From Pseudomonadales bacterium (GTDB taxonomy: Bacteria; Pseudomonadota; Gammaproteobacteria; Pseudomonadales; Azotimanducaceae), in assembly GCA_028281005.1 (NCBI GenBank), contig JANQKS010000030.1:28051-92050 (forward strand): a DNA stretch of 64,000 bases. The letters are read 5' to 3'. The notes beneath the pieces were generated by a model, which saw only the letters and a program-made list of their open reading frames with translations, searched no databases and was not told where the DNA came from. Shown here in pieces: positions 8,287 to 17,890 of the stretch. The translations under genes and the position numbers were made by a program. Position 1 is the stretch's first letter. Every line of letters starts with the position of its first letter.

Positions 8287-8688
8287 TTAAGCTGGTTGTT
8301 GCGCGATGGTCTCGGTGGCCACCACATCCCAAGCGGACTTGATCTCGTTCAGCAGGCCGGCCACCTCATCAAGGATTCCTGTGTCGTCTTGCATGTTGGC
8401 TTCAGCCAGGCGTCGACCCACGTAGTCGTAGAGGTCCTGCAGGTTTTCGCTGAGTTCGCCGGCGTCGAGGTTGAGACTGGTGCGCAACCCTTCAACGATC
8501 GATATGGCTTTACCGATACGTTCACCCTTTTGTGCAATTTCGCCGCGCTGCACATTTCCTTTAGCTGCTGCGATCGCTTCCAAGGCGCCGTCCAACAGCA
8601 TTTGTACCAGCCGCTGTGGCGAGGCGGAATCGATGGCACTGCTGGTGCCGACTCGCTGATAGGTGTTGAGTGCTTGGCTGTTATTCAT
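8287..8688 (-). CDS. fliS: Flagellin export chaperone FliS
   Basis: The 133-residue product has FliS hallmarks: an N-terminal ALNTYQRVGTSSAIDSASP, the helix RLVQMLLDGALEAIAAAKG, and LQDLYDYVGRRLAEAN. FliS binds the C terminus of flagellin in the cytoplasm and prevents early polymerisation. The ATG at 8686-8688 is preceded on the reverse strand by AAAGGAATTAAAGG, a good ribosome-binding region. It lies 106 bp downstream of fliD; that gap carries a 14-bp tandem repeat. Confidence 0.95.
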   Translation of the reverse strand: MNNSQALNTYQRVGTSSAIDSASPQRLVQMLLDGALEAIAAAKGNVQRGEIAQKGERIGKAISIVEGLRTSLNLDAGELSENLQDLYDYVGRRLAEANMQDDTGILDEVAGLLNEIKSAWDVVATETIAQQPA

Positions 8689-8726
8689 CCTTTAATTCCT
8701 TTGTCCAATGTCGTGTGTGTGACTGC

Positions 8727-8755
8727 TTGTTTAGGATCTGTTTGTTTAGGATCTG
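8727..8755. repeat. Tandem 14-bp repeat between fliD and fliS
   Basis: TTGTTTAGGATCTG occurs perfectly at 8727-8740 and 8742-8755, separated by one T (period 15). It is probably a local slippage duplication in the fliD-fliS spacer. No promoter motif is evident in it. Confidence 0.9.
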
Positions 8756-8794
8756 TGCTTGAGCGTTGTTTTATTGGAATTGGACCAATCACCG

Positions 8795-10189
8795 TTACTG
8801 CCCGGGGTTAAACGTAAAGCCGGGTAGGTTTGTCAGCTGTTGGCCGAGGAACGAACTGGTGTTGTTGAGCTGGCCCACCAATGAATCCAAGGCGGTGAAT
8901 TGCGCACGCAGCCGCTCTTCCACCGCGAGCATACGCTCATCCAAAGCCACACGCTGTTCAGTGATGTCCTCTACCAACAGTTCCAATACATCGGTGCGCG
9001 TTTCCAAACGCCCGGTCGGCTCCAGGTATTGGGCCACCAGATCGTCTAGCTGGGTGGCAAATCCGTTTTCACCGGCAAACAAACGCCCGACTTCATCAAA
9101 GTTTTCCGCCAAGGCATTGTCCAGCGTGCCGCCGTCAATACTTAAAGTACCGTCGAGCTCTGTGGTGATACCAATTTCCGCCAGGCTGCTGTACAGATCA
9201 GAATCTGTATCCAAAAAACCACCCACTGCGGATCGGATGCCACCGCGTAAGTCGCGCAATGCGCTTTCACCAAACAGCGGACTGGCTTGCAGGGTTTCCG
9301 CGTCAAAACTGGTTTGGTCGGCAAGTGCACCCAACAGGCTGTTGTAGCTGGCCACAAAGCTGCTGAGCTGTTCCCGCGCGGCATTCACATCGTAATCGAT
9401 GGTCAGGTCGTAAGTGGTGCCGGGCTCCGCGTCTAACAAGTTAATGGTCACACCCTCTATGGCGTCGGTCACCACATTGTCATCCGCGCGCACTTCCAAC
9501 CCATCGATAAACAACACACCATCGGCGGCTGCGGTGACTTCAGTCAGGTTGGTGATGACGTTGCCAGGGTCATAAACCAGGCTGTCCAGACCGCCGTCAC
9601 CACCTGCGGCGGTCACCGTAATGGCACTGTCTGCACCTTTGGAGGCAGATGACAAAATAAGGTGAGCGCCATCCACGCTGTTGACGATGGTGGCAAGTAC
9701 TTCGGTGTTGCCGTCCGCAGCATTTATAGCCGCGGCAATGTCATCCAAGGTGTTGGCCGGACTTTCGATGTCCACGGAAAAGGCTTCGCCGCTGGCGGAG
9801 GCAATGGTCAACGTACCGGTACCCACCGCCGTCAAGGCATCCGCAAACGGATCGGAACGGAGTTTGTTGGCGGTCGCAAGACTCTGCACTTCTATCGCAT
9901 AGCGGCCGATGGTAGAGGAGGCGTCGGCCGACGCGCTGAAGATTTCTTCGTTGCCGCTAGAGACACTGCGACCTTGAAAGGTATCCAACTCTTGCAGAGA
10001 GGTAAGAGAAGACTGGAAACCGGAAACGGCACCTTTGATGGAGCCTAGCGCAGACAGTTTGCCCAGGGCTTCGGCTTCACGGCGGTCAAGGCGGGTTTGT
10101 GTGGGCGCGCGCTCCGCGGCCACAATCTGGCTGACTAACCCGGCTATGTCTAGCCCGGAACCGATACCCAATGAAGTGATTGACGCCAT
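8795..10189 (-). CDS. fliD: Flagellar filament cap protein FliD
   Basis: This 464-residue protein begins MASITSLGIGSGLDIAGLVS, the classic FliD start. It has the D0/D1 helices at both ends, ending LDSLVGQLNNTSSFLGQQL. The middle contains Ig-like variable domains rich in Ala, Asp and Thr. FliD forms the cap that folds flagellin at the growing tip. It is followed by fliS and a fliT-like chaperone gene. A GG-N10-GC element about 55 bp upstream may be its own sigma-54 promoter. Confidence 0.96.
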   Translation of the reverse strand: MASITSLGIGSGLDIAGLVSQIVAAERAPTQTRLDRREAEALGKLSALGSIKGAVSGFQSSLTSLQELDTFQGRSVSSGNEEIFSASADASSTIGRYAIEVQSLATANKLRSDPFADALTAVGTGTLTIASASGEAFSVDIESPANTLDDIAAAINAADGNTEVLATIVNSVDGAHLILSSASKGADSAITVTAAGGDGGLDSLVYDPGNVITNLTEVTAAADGVLFIDGLEVRADDNVVTDAIEGVTINLLDAEPGTTYDLTIDYDVNAAREQLSSFVASYNSLLGALADQTSFDAETLQASPLFGESALRDLRGGIRSAVGGFLDTDSDLYSSLAEIGITTELDGTLSIDGGTLDNALAENFDEVGRLFAGENGFATQLDDLVAQYLEPTGRLETRTDVLELLVEDITEQRVALDERMLAVEERLRAQFTALDSLVGQLNNTSSFLGQQLTNLPGFTFNPGQ

Positions 10190-10243
10190 TTGCCCGCTTT
10201 TAGTCGGTTACAACTTCGACACGTACTATCTGCAGTTAAGACT

Positions 10244-10260
10244 TGCAGGTTCCGTACCAA
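10244..10260 (-). promoter_or_regulatory. Probable sigma-54 promoter of fliDS(T)
   Basis: The reverse strand reads TTGGTAC-GGAAC-CTGCA. Spacing is exact (GG-N10-GC), with one mismatch in the -24 box (T for C) and one in the -12 box (C for T). Transcription would start near 10233, about 44 bases before the fliD ATG. Confidence 0.55.
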
Positions 10261-10268
10261 CCAAGACG

Positions 10269-10646
10269 CTAGGCTTGCGCGTCGAACAAAAGCGCGCTGG
10301 CGCCTTCTAACGCCTCGGCCAAACGCAACACTTCCTCGCTGGGAATCTGGCGGATAACCTCTTCGGTTTCGCCGTCAATCACCGTCACCACGGTGCGTCC
10401 GGAGGATTCGTCGACACGGAAACTCAAATCCCGATTCATGCTTTTGGCAAAATCGGCAAGACCTTGACTGAGTCTTTCAAGCTCCGGCAAGTCGGGCGCC
10501 TTGGCACTGTCTTTACCGCTGGCCGGCAAACTTGTGCCACTGACCGGCGGAGTTTGACCTCCCCCGGTTCGGGTGCCCGGCTGAATGGGCTTGGCTTGCG
10601 CCTGCAAAGCCATCAGTCTCGGCTCTGTTACAGTAATGTCTGGCAT
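10269..10646 (-). CDS. flaG: FlaG-family flagellar protein
   Basis: The 125-residue product has the FlaG domain at the C terminus (ADFAKSMNRDLSFRVDESSG, VVTVIDGETEEVIRQIPSEE). FlaG is a small exported protein associated with filament length in polar-flagellated bacteria. The ATG at 10644-10646 was preferred over an upstream in-frame codon at 10685 because the family start (MPDITVTEPRL) and a GGGG-containing ribosome-binding region fit here. It sits between fliC and fliD as in Pseudomonas. Confidence 0.9.
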   Translation of the reverse strand: MPDITVTEPRLMALQAQAKPIQPGTRTGGGQTPPVSGTSLPASGKDSAKAPDLPELERLSQGLADFAKSMNRDLSFRVDESSGRTVVTVIDGETEEVIRQIPSEEVLRLAEALEGASALLFDAQA

Positions 10647-10749
10647 GGTTTTACCCCGTCCAAACGCCTCTATTGAGACGAACAACGGGCCAAGCCACTG
10701 TTGTGGACCCGGCCCGCAAGATCGTCATAACTTAAACGATCCGTCCTAG

Positions 10750-10780
10750 CTCCCAGTAGGCGCTATCGCGCTTACTGGAG
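10750..10780 (-). terminator. Hairpin overlapping the fliC stop codon
   Basis: On the reverse strand CCAGTA-A-GCGC-GATA-GCGC-C-TACTGG forms a long stem with one mismatch. The fliC TAA lies in its 5' arm. There is no following U-run, so it is more likely an mRNA-stabilising or attenuating structure between flagellin and flaG than a simple intrinsic terminator. Confidence 0.55.
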
Positions 10781-12289
10781 CAGACTCAAGACCACCTGGG
10801 GCTGCGCATTGGCCTGAGCCAGTACCGCTACACCAGCCTGCTGCAAAATCTGCGCCTTGGTTAAGGCTGCTGTTTCCGCCGCAAAATCTGCGTCCTGGAT
10901 CCGGCCGCGTGAAGCGGCCAGGTTTTCAGACACCGTTTGCAGGTTGGCAATGGTGGATTCAAATCGGTTCTGTATCGCCCCAAACTCACTGCGCAGGGTG
11001 CTTACCGTGGTGAGCGCCGCGTCAATGCGGGCGATGGTATCGTTAGCGCCGGCCACACTGGAAACGCTGACGGAGTTCAAGGTGGACGCGTCCAAAGCGA
11101 TGGTGGCGTCTACCGCCGCAAAGCCCATGTCGTCCGCATCACCTGTGATGATGACGTTTTCCGTCGCAGTAAAGGTCAACGTACCGCCGTTAACAGCTGC
11201 GTCCGTGGTGCTGTCCGCGGCTGCCTGAGCCACGGTACCCAGGGTACCTTCGCGGTAGTCGATGCCGTTTGCAGTCTGTGTGCCGTCACCGGTTGCGCTC
11301 AAGCCGCCGGTCACACCAGTCAGGTCTTGACCGACGATGATGTCACGGCCATCCGCAGCACTCAGTCGCAGTACGCCGCCGTCCAACGCCGCCGTCACAC
11401 CGGTTGCGGAGGATTCTGCGTTAATGGCGTTAACAATTTGCTGAGCGGACAGTGCCGGGTTGTTTTCCTGGTCGTAGCTGGCGTAAATCGCTTCACCGTT
11501 GATGGTCAAACCGTACGCATCACTTGCATCACCGGTACCACCGAGACCCGCTATATCAAACTCGATGTAGTTTTGCGCGGTGACCGTCAGACCCGGAACG
11601 CTGGAAGCATTAATGGCTTCCGCCTTGGCGTAGGCGCTGCCTGCGTTCTGACCAGCCGCAGCACCGGCGACAGATGCGCCAATGGTCACGGCCGCATCAG
11701 AGCCAACCTGGATGGTGCCGGAACCGGACAGAGCGGTGGTGTTTACTTCATCCGTAGAAGTACCCGTCGCCACCTGACCAATCTGGTTGGCGCGAACACC
11801 GGTGGCCAGATTAATGTTGATGGTTTCACCAACGTTTGCACCCACCTGGAATTGGGCATCACCGAAGGTACCGTCGAGTACTTTCTGGCCGTTGAATGAA
11901 GTTTGCTGTGCAATTCGGTCAATTTCCGCCAGACGCTGCTGCACTTCGTTGTCCAGTGCTGCACGGTCCGAAGCGGAGTTTGTCGAGTTGGCCGCCTGAA
12001 TGGCCAGCTCACGAATACGCTGCAAGTTATTGGTCAATTCGCCCAACGCACTCTCTGCGGTCTGTGCCAGGGAAATGCCGTCGCTGGCATTTCGTACAGC
12101 CTGATTCAAACCACGGATCTGTGTGGTGAAACGCTCCGCAATGGCCAAGCCAGCGGCGTCGTCTTTCGCGCTGTTGATCCGCAGACCCGTTGATAGGCGC
12201 TCCAACGACGTTGCTAACGTGTTCTGAGACGCGGTCAAGTTTCTCTGCGCATTCAGTGACAAGATGTTGGTGTTAATTCCAAGAGCCAT
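10772..12289 (-). CDS. fliC: Flagellin FliC
   Basis: The 505-residue flagellin has the conserved N-terminal D0/D1 region (MALGINTNILSLNAQRNLTA, then LERLSTGLRINSAKDDAAGL) and a conserved C-terminal region (ESTIANLQTVSENLAASRGR ... LLQ). The Ala-, Gly- and Thr-rich middle is variable and contains a flagellin hook-IN type segment. A strong ribosome-binding site (AGAGGAAGAGGAGC on the reverse strand) lies just before the ATG at 12287-12289. A sigma-28-like promoter lies about 90 bp upstream. Only one flagellin gene is present in this window. Confidence 0.98.
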   Translation of the reverse strand: MALGINTNILSLNAQRNLTASQNTLATSLERLSTGLRINSAKDDAAGLAIAERFTTQIRGLNQAVRNASDGISLAQTAESALGELTNNLQRIRELAIQAANSTNSASDRAALDNEVQQRLAEIDRIAQQTSFNGQKVLDGTFGDAQFQVGANVGETININLATGVRANQIGQVATGTSTDEVNTTALSGSGTIQVGSDAAVTIGASVAGAAAGQNAGSAYAKAEAINASSVPGLTVTAQNYIEFDIAGLGGTGDASDAYGLTINGEAIYASYDQENNPALSAQQIVNAINAESSATGVTAALDGGVLRLSAADGRDIIVGQDLTGVTGGLSATGDGTQTANGIDYREGTLGTVAQAAADSTTDAAVNGGTLTFTATENVIITGDADDMGFAAVDATIALDASTLNSVSVSSVAGANDTIARIDAALTTVSTLRSEFGAIQNRFESTIANLQTVSENLAASRGRIQDADFAAETAALTKAQILQQAGVAVLAQANAQPQVVLSLLQ

Positions 12290-12378
12290 GATTTGCTCCT
12301 CTTCCTCTAATCTTCATTATTGTTTAAACGTGGTCGAAAGACAGCCACCGAAGGGATTCATTCACCACTTGGATCTAT

Positions 12379-12405
12379 GTATCGGGCGCGATCAGAAAAA
12401 CTGAA
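12379..12405 (-). promoter_or_regulatory. Sigma-28 (FliA) promoter of fliC
   Basis: The reverse strand reads TTCAGTTT, 11 bases, then CCCGATAC. Against TAAAGTTT-N11-GCCGATAA this is 6/8 in each box with exact spacing. It would give a leader of roughly 80 bases ending in a strong ribosome-binding site. Late-class FliA control of flagellin is the general rule in such clusters. Confidence 0.65.
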
Positions 12406-12494
12406 GGAAAAAGTTTGAACTTGCGCGCATTTTGTAACACTGCGCTGCCGGCAGCCGCATGAAACACGCTAACCGACTGTTTTATATAAGAAAA

Positions 12495-12508
12495 AAACCA
12501 GAGGGTTT
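12495..12508 (-). terminator. Weak terminator after flgL
   Basis: On the reverse strand AAACC-CTCT-GGTTT is followed by further T residues, overlapping the flgL stop (12507-12509). The stem is only 5 bp. It may partly separate flgKL transcription from fliC. Confidence 0.35.
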
Positions 12509-13700
12509 AGAGGAAATTAAACAGCGAAAGGCCCTGCACACGGGCAAAAGACTGTTGCGCGGCCTGCAAACCGGTGAGTTGTAGATTAAGCCGGCCGATC
12601 GCATCCGCGTAATCAAGGTCACGAATATCGGACAGCGTGCTCTGTAGTTGCAGCTTGAGTTCTTGATTTGCGCCTTCCTGGCTATCCAGGGTAGTGGCGC
12701 GTGTGCCAACCTCGGTGCGCACCTGCACGATGCGCTCGAGCATACGGTCTAGATTGTTCAAACCGTTGTTGAGCTCAGAACGGATCTGCGCGCGCAACGC
12801 ATCGGTTTGCCCACCCAGTTCCAACGCACTGGCTATGTTGTCCAAACTGGTAAACATGTCCTGAAAACGACTGGGTGAAATCGAAAACGTGTCGTTGGTG
12901 TCTGGGGTACCGGTAATCGATACCTGCACGCCATTAACCACGATGGCTTCGCCTTCGGTGTAGACCCCGGATTGGATCACTGCACTGGTGGCATCCAGCA
13001 CGTCGTATGTGGTCGCGCTGGTGAATTCTATGGTGTATTCACCGCCGTCATAGGCGGTTGGATCAACCACGGCGCCGGGAATAATCAAACCACTGCCGGT
13101 GTTGGTGTCTGTTACCGCGGTGGTGAAGGTGCCGTTGCCTGTGCGTATCTGCTGAAAGACCTCGGCCCCGGAGTTGCCGTCGGCAATTTGCAAACTGTCG
13201 CTCACTTGCAAAAGCCGTTGTCCTTGATCACCAAAATACTCCACACCGCTGGCACTGCGCGCAAACGGCTGGGTACCGGTTTGGTAACCGGCAAAGATGT
13301 ATTCACCTTCGCCATTCTGGCTGTTTGCCACATTCAGCAACGCTTCCGAGAGCTGGCGAACTTCCGCAGCCAGCAGCCGTCGGGTTTCAGGATTCTGGGT
13401 GTCGTTGCTGGCCTGCACCACCAATTCGCGGGCGCGTTGCAACAGGTCGCTTGCACCGGCCAAGGCGTTCTCCTCCAGATTGAGCCGCATGCGCACCAAA
13501 TCCGCGTTGTCTTGGTACTGATCAATACGCTGCAGAGCAGCCTCCAGTCCCAAGATACGCTGAGAGCCTACCGGGTCGTCCGAGGGGTTTATGATGCGCT
13601 GCCCGCTCGCCACCTGCAGTTGGGTGCGCGCCAATTCAGTCTGCTGATTCAAGATGGCGTTAATGGCCTGCTGCTGCAGGGCTGTAGTGGAAATACGCAT
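12507..13700 (-). CDS. flgL: Hook-filament junction protein FlgL
   Basis: This 397-residue protein (HAP3) joins hook to filament with FlgK. It has the flagellin-like N terminus MRISTTALQQQAINAILNQQ, then LQVASGQRIINPSDDPVGSQ, and the C-terminal LDYADAIGRLNLQLTGLQAA. The start ATG (13698-13700) is directly behind the flgK stop at 13703. A short hairpin plus T-run overlaps its stop. Confidence 0.96.
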   Translation of the reverse strand: MRISTTALQQQAINAILNQQTELARTQLQVASGQRIINPSDDPVGSQRILGLEAALQRIDQYQDNADLVRMRLNLEENALAGASDLLQRARELVVQASNDTQNPETRRLLAAEVRQLSEALLNVANSQNGEGEYIFAGYQTGTQPFARSASGVEYFGDQGQRLLQVSDSLQIADGNSGAEVFQQIRTGNGTFTTAVTDTNTGSGLIIPGAVVDPTAYDGGEYTIEFTSATTYDVLDATSAVIQSGVYTEGEAIVVNGVQVSITGTPDTNDTFSISPSRFQDMFTSLDNIASALELGGQTDALRAQIRSELNNGLNNLDRMLERIVQVRTEVGTRATTLDSQEGANQELKLQLQSTLSDIRDLDYADAIGRLNLQLTGLQAAQQSFARVQGLSLFNFL

Positions 13701-13702
13701 AG

Positions 13703-15586
13703 CTACCGCCGTACCGCCGACAACATGGTTTGAAATAAGACATCCGCCACGCTGATGAGTTGGGCGGTCGCTTGATAAGCTTGCTGGTAGCGCAGCATAT
13801 TGGCTGCCTCTTCATCAAGGTTTACGCCGGAGACCGCCAGTTGATCGTTAATAGACTGCTCGGTGATGGCGTTTTGCGCTGTGAGATTAATTTCAGCGCG
13901 GCGCGTGACAGTGCTCACCTCAGACACCAGGTTGCCATAACTTTCCCGCACACTGGTGGTACCGCCCGCCAATACATCGCGCTCCAGGACGCTGGCCAAC
14001 TCCAAGGCGTTGCGGTTATCGCCCACACCACCGGCATTTGACCGCACCACAAACTGATCTCCGGCCTCTGGTGTACCGTCGATACGTAGTCGCCAACCAT
14101 TGATGTCAATGGGCCCACCAGGGCTGTAAGCAAATGAGCCTGCGCCGTTAATGCTGAAGTTATTCGGGTCGATAAATTCGATGGTGACGGTGTTAAGCAG
14201 GTTAGGATTTGCAGGATCCAATACCTCTTCACCCACCACCGCGCCAGTGCCGGTATTGGCCAACTCCGCGGCGCTGCGGATGGGAAAAGCCGCGGCAATC
14301 CCTTCCGGGCTGGTCACTTGTACCCCAAAGCCAACCGCCGCACCGTAAGTGGGACGAATTAAAAATTGATCCCCGGCCGCGGGTGCACTGTTCACGACTA
14401 TGGACACACCGTCGGCAACAAACGGATCACCCACCGTGCCACTTCCCGCCAGCGCAACGGCTGTGCCGGTATCGCGGCGGGTTAAGGTGTAGTTGGCGCC
14501 GTCATAAGCCAGCAGATAGTCCGCATTGGTGAGGTTGGACACATCGGTCACTGCGACCGAGAAGTCACCGCTGCCGGTATTTTGCGCGCGGGGTAACACC
14601 TGAGGCTCACCCACGGCAAAAAAGTCACCGCCGAGATTACCTTGCAGATCCATCCCTACGCTGTGCTGTGCGTTCAGGGTTTCCGTGAGGGCAATCGCCA
14701 TTTGGCCCAGAGAATTCATGCTCGGATCGAGCATTTCCCGGCGAAAGTTCATCAACCCGCCGATCTCGCCGCCATCCACACTGATGGTGCTGACGCCTGC
14801 ACTGCTCACCAATCCAAGCTCGGGGGTGGCAGTGCCAAAGTCGCCATTGATCACCGTCAGCCGACTGGCTTGGTTACCTAACACCAAAGCCTGTCCACTG
14901 CCGACAAAGATGTTCACCGCACCATCGTTTTGCGTCACAACATCCACCGCTACTAACTCGGAGAGTTCTTGCAAGACCAGATCACGCTGATCCATGAGGT
15001 CGTTAGGCGTGCCGCCGTTGGCTGCCCCAGCCTCAAAAATGGCGGTGTTTAACGACGCCACCGATTCAGCCAGGGCGTTTACTTTCTGTACCGCGGCACC
15101 CATCCGCGCCGTCACCTCGGTGTTTTGCGCCTCTAGGCGTTGCTGCAGGGATTGCACACGATCAGCCAGCGCGTTGGCCTGACCTAATGCAACCTGCCGC
15201 GCTGGTATGGAAGCCGGTGTATCTGCCACCGTCTGCAGCGCGTTGAAAAACTCTTGTAGCGGTTGCGATAACCCGGTGTCGGAACTGGCCAAAAGACGGT
15301 CCAAACTCGACGACATTTGTGTAAACGCATCCAAACGGCTTTGTTGCGCCACGTTGCTGCGCACTTGATTAACTTGAAACTGGTCAAGCACCCGCGACAC
15401 GCTGGCAATCTCAACACCCTGGCCAATGATGTTGCCGCCCGAACCCACACCGGGTACGGCCGCAAGATCTACCCGCTGACGGTTGTAACCCTCTGTACCC
15501 ACGTTAGCGACGTTGTGACTGGTGGTCGCCAGCGCACGCTGAAAGGTTAACAGGCCGGATAAGGATGTGTTTAGGAAATCTGCCAT
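13703..15586 (-). CDS. flgK: Hook-filament junction protein FlgK
   Basis: FlgK (HAP1), 627 residues. It opens ADFLNTSLSGLLTFQRALAT and SHNVANVGTEGYNRQRVDLA, the rod/hook-family N-terminal signature. It ends NLDEEAANMLRYQQAYQATA and ISVADVLFQTMLSAVRR. The long middle is Ala-, Gly- and Asp-rich with Ig-like repeats. It lies 17 bp after flgJ and 2 bases before flgL. Confidence 0.97.
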   Translation of the reverse strand: MADFLNTSLSGLLTFQRALATTSHNVANVGTEGYNRQRVDLAAVPGVGSGGNIIGQGVEIASVSRVLDQFQVNQVRSNVAQQSRLDAFTQMSSSLDRLLASSDTGLSQPLQEFFNALQTVADTPASIPARQVALGQANALADRVQSLQQRLEAQNTEVTARMGAAVQKVNALAESVASLNTAIFEAGAANGGTPNDLMDQRDLVLQELSELVAVDVVTQNDGAVNIFVGSGQALVLGNQASRLTVINGDFGTATPELGLVSSAGVSTISVDGGEIGGLMNFRREMLDPSMNSLGQMAIALTETLNAQHSVGMDLQGNLGGDFFAVGEPQVLPRAQNTGSGDFSVAVTDVSNLTNADYLLAYDGANYTLTRRDTGTAVALAGSGTVGDPFVADGVSIVVNSAPAAGDQFLIRPTYGAAVGFGVQVTSPEGIAAAFPIRSAAELANTGTGAVVGEEVLDPANPNLLNTVTIEFIDPNNFSINGAGSFAYSPGGPIDINGWRLRIDGTPEAGDQFVVRSNAGGVGDNRNALELASVLERDVLAGGTTSVRESYGNLVSEVSTVTRRAEINLTAQNAITEQSINDQLAVSGVNLDEEAANMLRYQQAYQATAQLISVADVLFQTMLSAVRR

Positions 15587-15603
15587 GGCACGTTTTTAAC
15601 TGC

Positions 15604-16080
15604 TCAAGTGTCCTGCAGGCTGGAGCTATTTATATCGGCTTTGCGCTGCAAAGCTTGAGTCTCGAGGCTGTCACGTTGCACCGCCTCATAAGTGTCAGCA
15701 GCAGCACGACCCACCGGAAAGCCAGTGTTTTTCCGGCTTTCCGGAGCATCGTCGACGTGAGTCGACGTGGCATTTGCAGGCCCAGCAGACACTCGGCTTG
15801 AGAACTGGTTCACAAGTAACTCTGCAATTCCCAGGCTCTGCCCTTGATTGAGCTGCAACGCAATCTGTTGATCAAACAAATCCCGATACATCTCGGATTG
15901 CTCGTTGTCCAAAATCCCTTCGCCGAGGCTGGCCTGGCGCATACTTTTGAGCAACATGTTGGTAAACACCGCGGAAAACTGGCGCGCGGCACTTTCAAGT
16001 TTCTCGCGTTCGGTGGCACCCGGTTCCGCGTTGATGGCCGCCAAGCTGTTGAAATCGGTGTAAACCGGTAGCGCTTGCAT
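15604..16080 (-). CDS. flgJ: FlgJ, rod-assembly domain only (no muramidase domain)
   Basis: The 158-residue product contains the FlgJ N-terminal rod-chaperone domain: KLESAARQFSAVFTNMLLKS, MRQASLGEGILDNEQSEMYR, DLFDQQIALQLNQGQSLGIA. Most gammaproteobacterial FlgJ proteins are over 300 residues and carry a C-terminal N-acetylglucosaminidase that opens the peptidoglycan for the rod. Here the frame ends after about 45 residues of low-complexity linker and flgK follows at once. A separate peptidoglycan hydrolase must act with it, as in alphaproteobacteria. The start ATG at 16078-16080 lies 2 bases after the flgI stop. Confidence 0.9.
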   Translation of the reverse strand: MQALPVYTDFNSLAAINAEPGATEREKLESAARQFSAVFTNMLLKSMRQASLGEGILDNEQSEMYRDLFDQQIALQLNQGQSLGIAELLVNQFSSRVSAGPANATSTHVDDAPESRKNTGFPVGRAAADTYEAVQRDSLETQALQRKADINSSSLQDT

Positions 16081-16082
16081 CG

Positions 16083-17201
16083 CTAGATCACCAGCAGCTC
16101 AGCCCGTAAAGACCCGGCTTGTTTGAGGGCTTCCAGGATCGCCACCAAGTCCCCGGGTGCTGCGCCCACTTCATTCACCGCAGTCACAATGTCGTTGAGA
16201 CTGACACCCGGCTCAAACAAGAACATACGGGCTTCGTCTTCCGTCACCTCTATCTGGCTGTCCGGCACAACGACCGTTTCGCCGCCACGATTAAACGGCG
16301 CCGGCTGACTGACGCCGAAGTCTTCGGAGATGGTCACCACCAGCGATCCATGCGCCACCGCCGCCGGGTTTACGCGCACATGGGAACCGATCACCACCGT
16401 GCCAGTGCGCGAGTTCACAATGACCCGGGCCGGTGCTTGCCCGGGATTAATCTCTAGGTTTTCCAGCACCGATAAATAAGCAATCCGTTGCCCCGGGTCC
16501 TGCGGCGCTTGCACTTCGACCGACACCGCGTCAAGCGGGCGCGCAGTGCCCGGGCCCATTTCCGCATTGACGCGGGCTGCCAGACGCGTAGCACTGGTGA
16601 AATCAGGGGTATGTAAATTGAGGGTGACGGTCGGCCGGGCAGTAAAATCCGAGACCACAGCTCGTTCCACCGTGGCGCCGTTCGGAACGCGTCCAACACT
16701 GGGCACGTTGACCGATATGCGCGAGCCATCCTGACCGCTGACGCCCATACCACCCACAACCAGATTACCCTGGGCGATGGCGTAGACGTTTCCGTCTAAG
16801 CCTTTTAACGGCGTGACCAACAAACTACCACCGCGCAAGCTGCGCGCATTGCCAATCGACGACACCGTGATGTCGATGGCCTGCCCGGGTTTGGCAAACG
16901 CCGGTAGATCGGCATGCACAGAAACCGCAGCGACGTTTTTCAGCTGCGGGTCGATCCCAGGAGGAATGGCGATCCCCAATTGCAGCAACATGTTTTTCAA
17001 CGCTTGCACGGTAAATGGCGCTTGGGAAGTCTGATCGCCGGTGCTGTCCAAACCCACCACCAAACCAAAACCGATCAGCTGGTTGTTGCGCACACCGGCT
17101 ACACCCGCCACATCCTTTATCCGCTCGGCCTGTACGTGGGTCGCCACTGAAAGGGTCAACAGCGCCGCCACAAGAGCCAGATATTTAGACCACACTGACA
17201 T
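16083..17201 (-). CDS. flgI: Flagellar P-ring protein FlgI
   Basis: This 372-residue periplasmic protein has a Sec signal peptide ([19 protein letters not shown]) followed by the FlgI start [20 protein letters not shown]. Conserved blocks include [18 protein letters not shown] and the C-terminal [15 protein letters not shown]. It forms the peptidoglycan-level bushing of the rod. The ATG at 17199-17201 was chosen because GGAGGGG lies 3-9 bases before it; an in-frame GTG-type start at 17225 lies inside flgH. Confidence 0.96.
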   Translation of the reverse strand: MSVWSKYLALVAALLTLSVATHVQAERIKDVAGVAGVRNNQLIGFGLVVGLDSTGDQTSQAPFTVQALKNMLLQLGIAIPPGIDPQLKNVAAVSVHADLPAFAKPGQAIDITVSSIGNARSLRGGSLLVTPLKGLDGNVYAIAQGNLVVGGMGVSGQDGSRISVNVPSVGRVPNGATVERAVVSDFTARPTVTLNLHTPDFTSATRLAARVNAEMGPGTARPLDAVSVEVQAPQDPGQRIAYLSVLENLEINPGQAPARVIVNSRTGTVVIGSHVRVNPAAVAHGSLVVTISEDFGVSQPAPFNRGGETVVVPDSQIEVTEDEARMFLFEPGVSLNDIVTAVNEVGAAPGDLVAILEALKQAGSLRAELLVI

Positions 17202-17209
17202 AACCCCTC

Positions 17210-17878
17210 CTACAACAATGACCACGGCGAGTTAAAGAAGCGCGCCAAAAACCCCATGCGGTTGGCGTCGTTGATCGGGCCTTTGCCTGAGTAGCTAATT
17301 TTTGACTCAGCGATACGGTCTGAGCGCACCGCGTTATTCGTGTCGATGTCCTGCGGCCGCACAATGCCGGTGACCGACACGAATTCATCCCCTTGATTGA
17401 GTGTGATCAGTTTTTTACCGCGAATCAGTAGGTTACCGTTCGGATAACGGTGCGCCACGGTGACCGCAACGCTACCGGCCAACGAGTTGCTCTGTGTGCT
17501 TTCACCGCTGCCGGAAAAATCACTGGCGCCATCGAGGGAACCTTGCAGCATGGGTGTACCGCCATATGTTAAAGGCCGGCCAAATAAGGTGGGATTGGCG
17601 TTGTCGACGTTGGTCTCTTTTGAGGTGGAGGTGCTGGAGGATTTACTCGCATCTGTCTGCTCAACTAACAACACCGTCAAAATGTCACCCACGTTGTGGG
17701 CTTTAACGTCGTCGAACAACGAGAAGCCACGCGCCTCGCTGTAGATCGCACCCGCCACCGGTGTAGGCTCCTGATACTCCGGGTAATCCACCGTGAAGTC
17801 TTGTTGGGGTTTACTCGGCATAGAGAAACACCCAGCCAGTCCCAGCAATAAAAATACAAGTGTTAAGCGGTGCAACAT
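17210..17878 (-). CDS. flgH: Flagellar L-ring lipoprotein FlgH
   Basis: FlgH (222 residues) forms the outer-membrane bushing. A lipoprotein signal ends with the lipobox LAGC (Cys17). The body has [20 protein letters not shown] and the C-terminal [20 protein letters not shown], both family signatures. It lies 12 bp behind flgG and 8 bp ahead of flgI. Confidence 0.97.
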   Translation of the reverse strand: MLHRLTLVFLLLGLAGCFSMPSKPQQDFTVDYPEYQEPTPVAGAIYSEARGFSLFDDVKAHNVGDILTVLLVEQTDASKSSSTSTSKETNVDNANPTLFGRPLTYGGTPMLQGSLDGASDFSGSGESTQSNSLAGSVAVTVAHRYPNGNLLIRGKKLITLNQGDEFVSVTGIVRPQDIDTNNAVRSDRIAESKISYSGKGPINDANRMGFLARFFNSPWSLL

Positions 17879-17890
17879 GTCAAAGATGGC

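Noticed and set aside
10937..11899. Long open frame opposite fliC
   Set aside because: It lies wholly antisense to a secure flagellin gene, has low-complexity sequence and no recognisable domain; it is a shadow of biased codon use.
12972..13733. Long open frame opposite flgL
   Set aside because: Antisense shadow of flgL with no family signature or ribosome-binding site.
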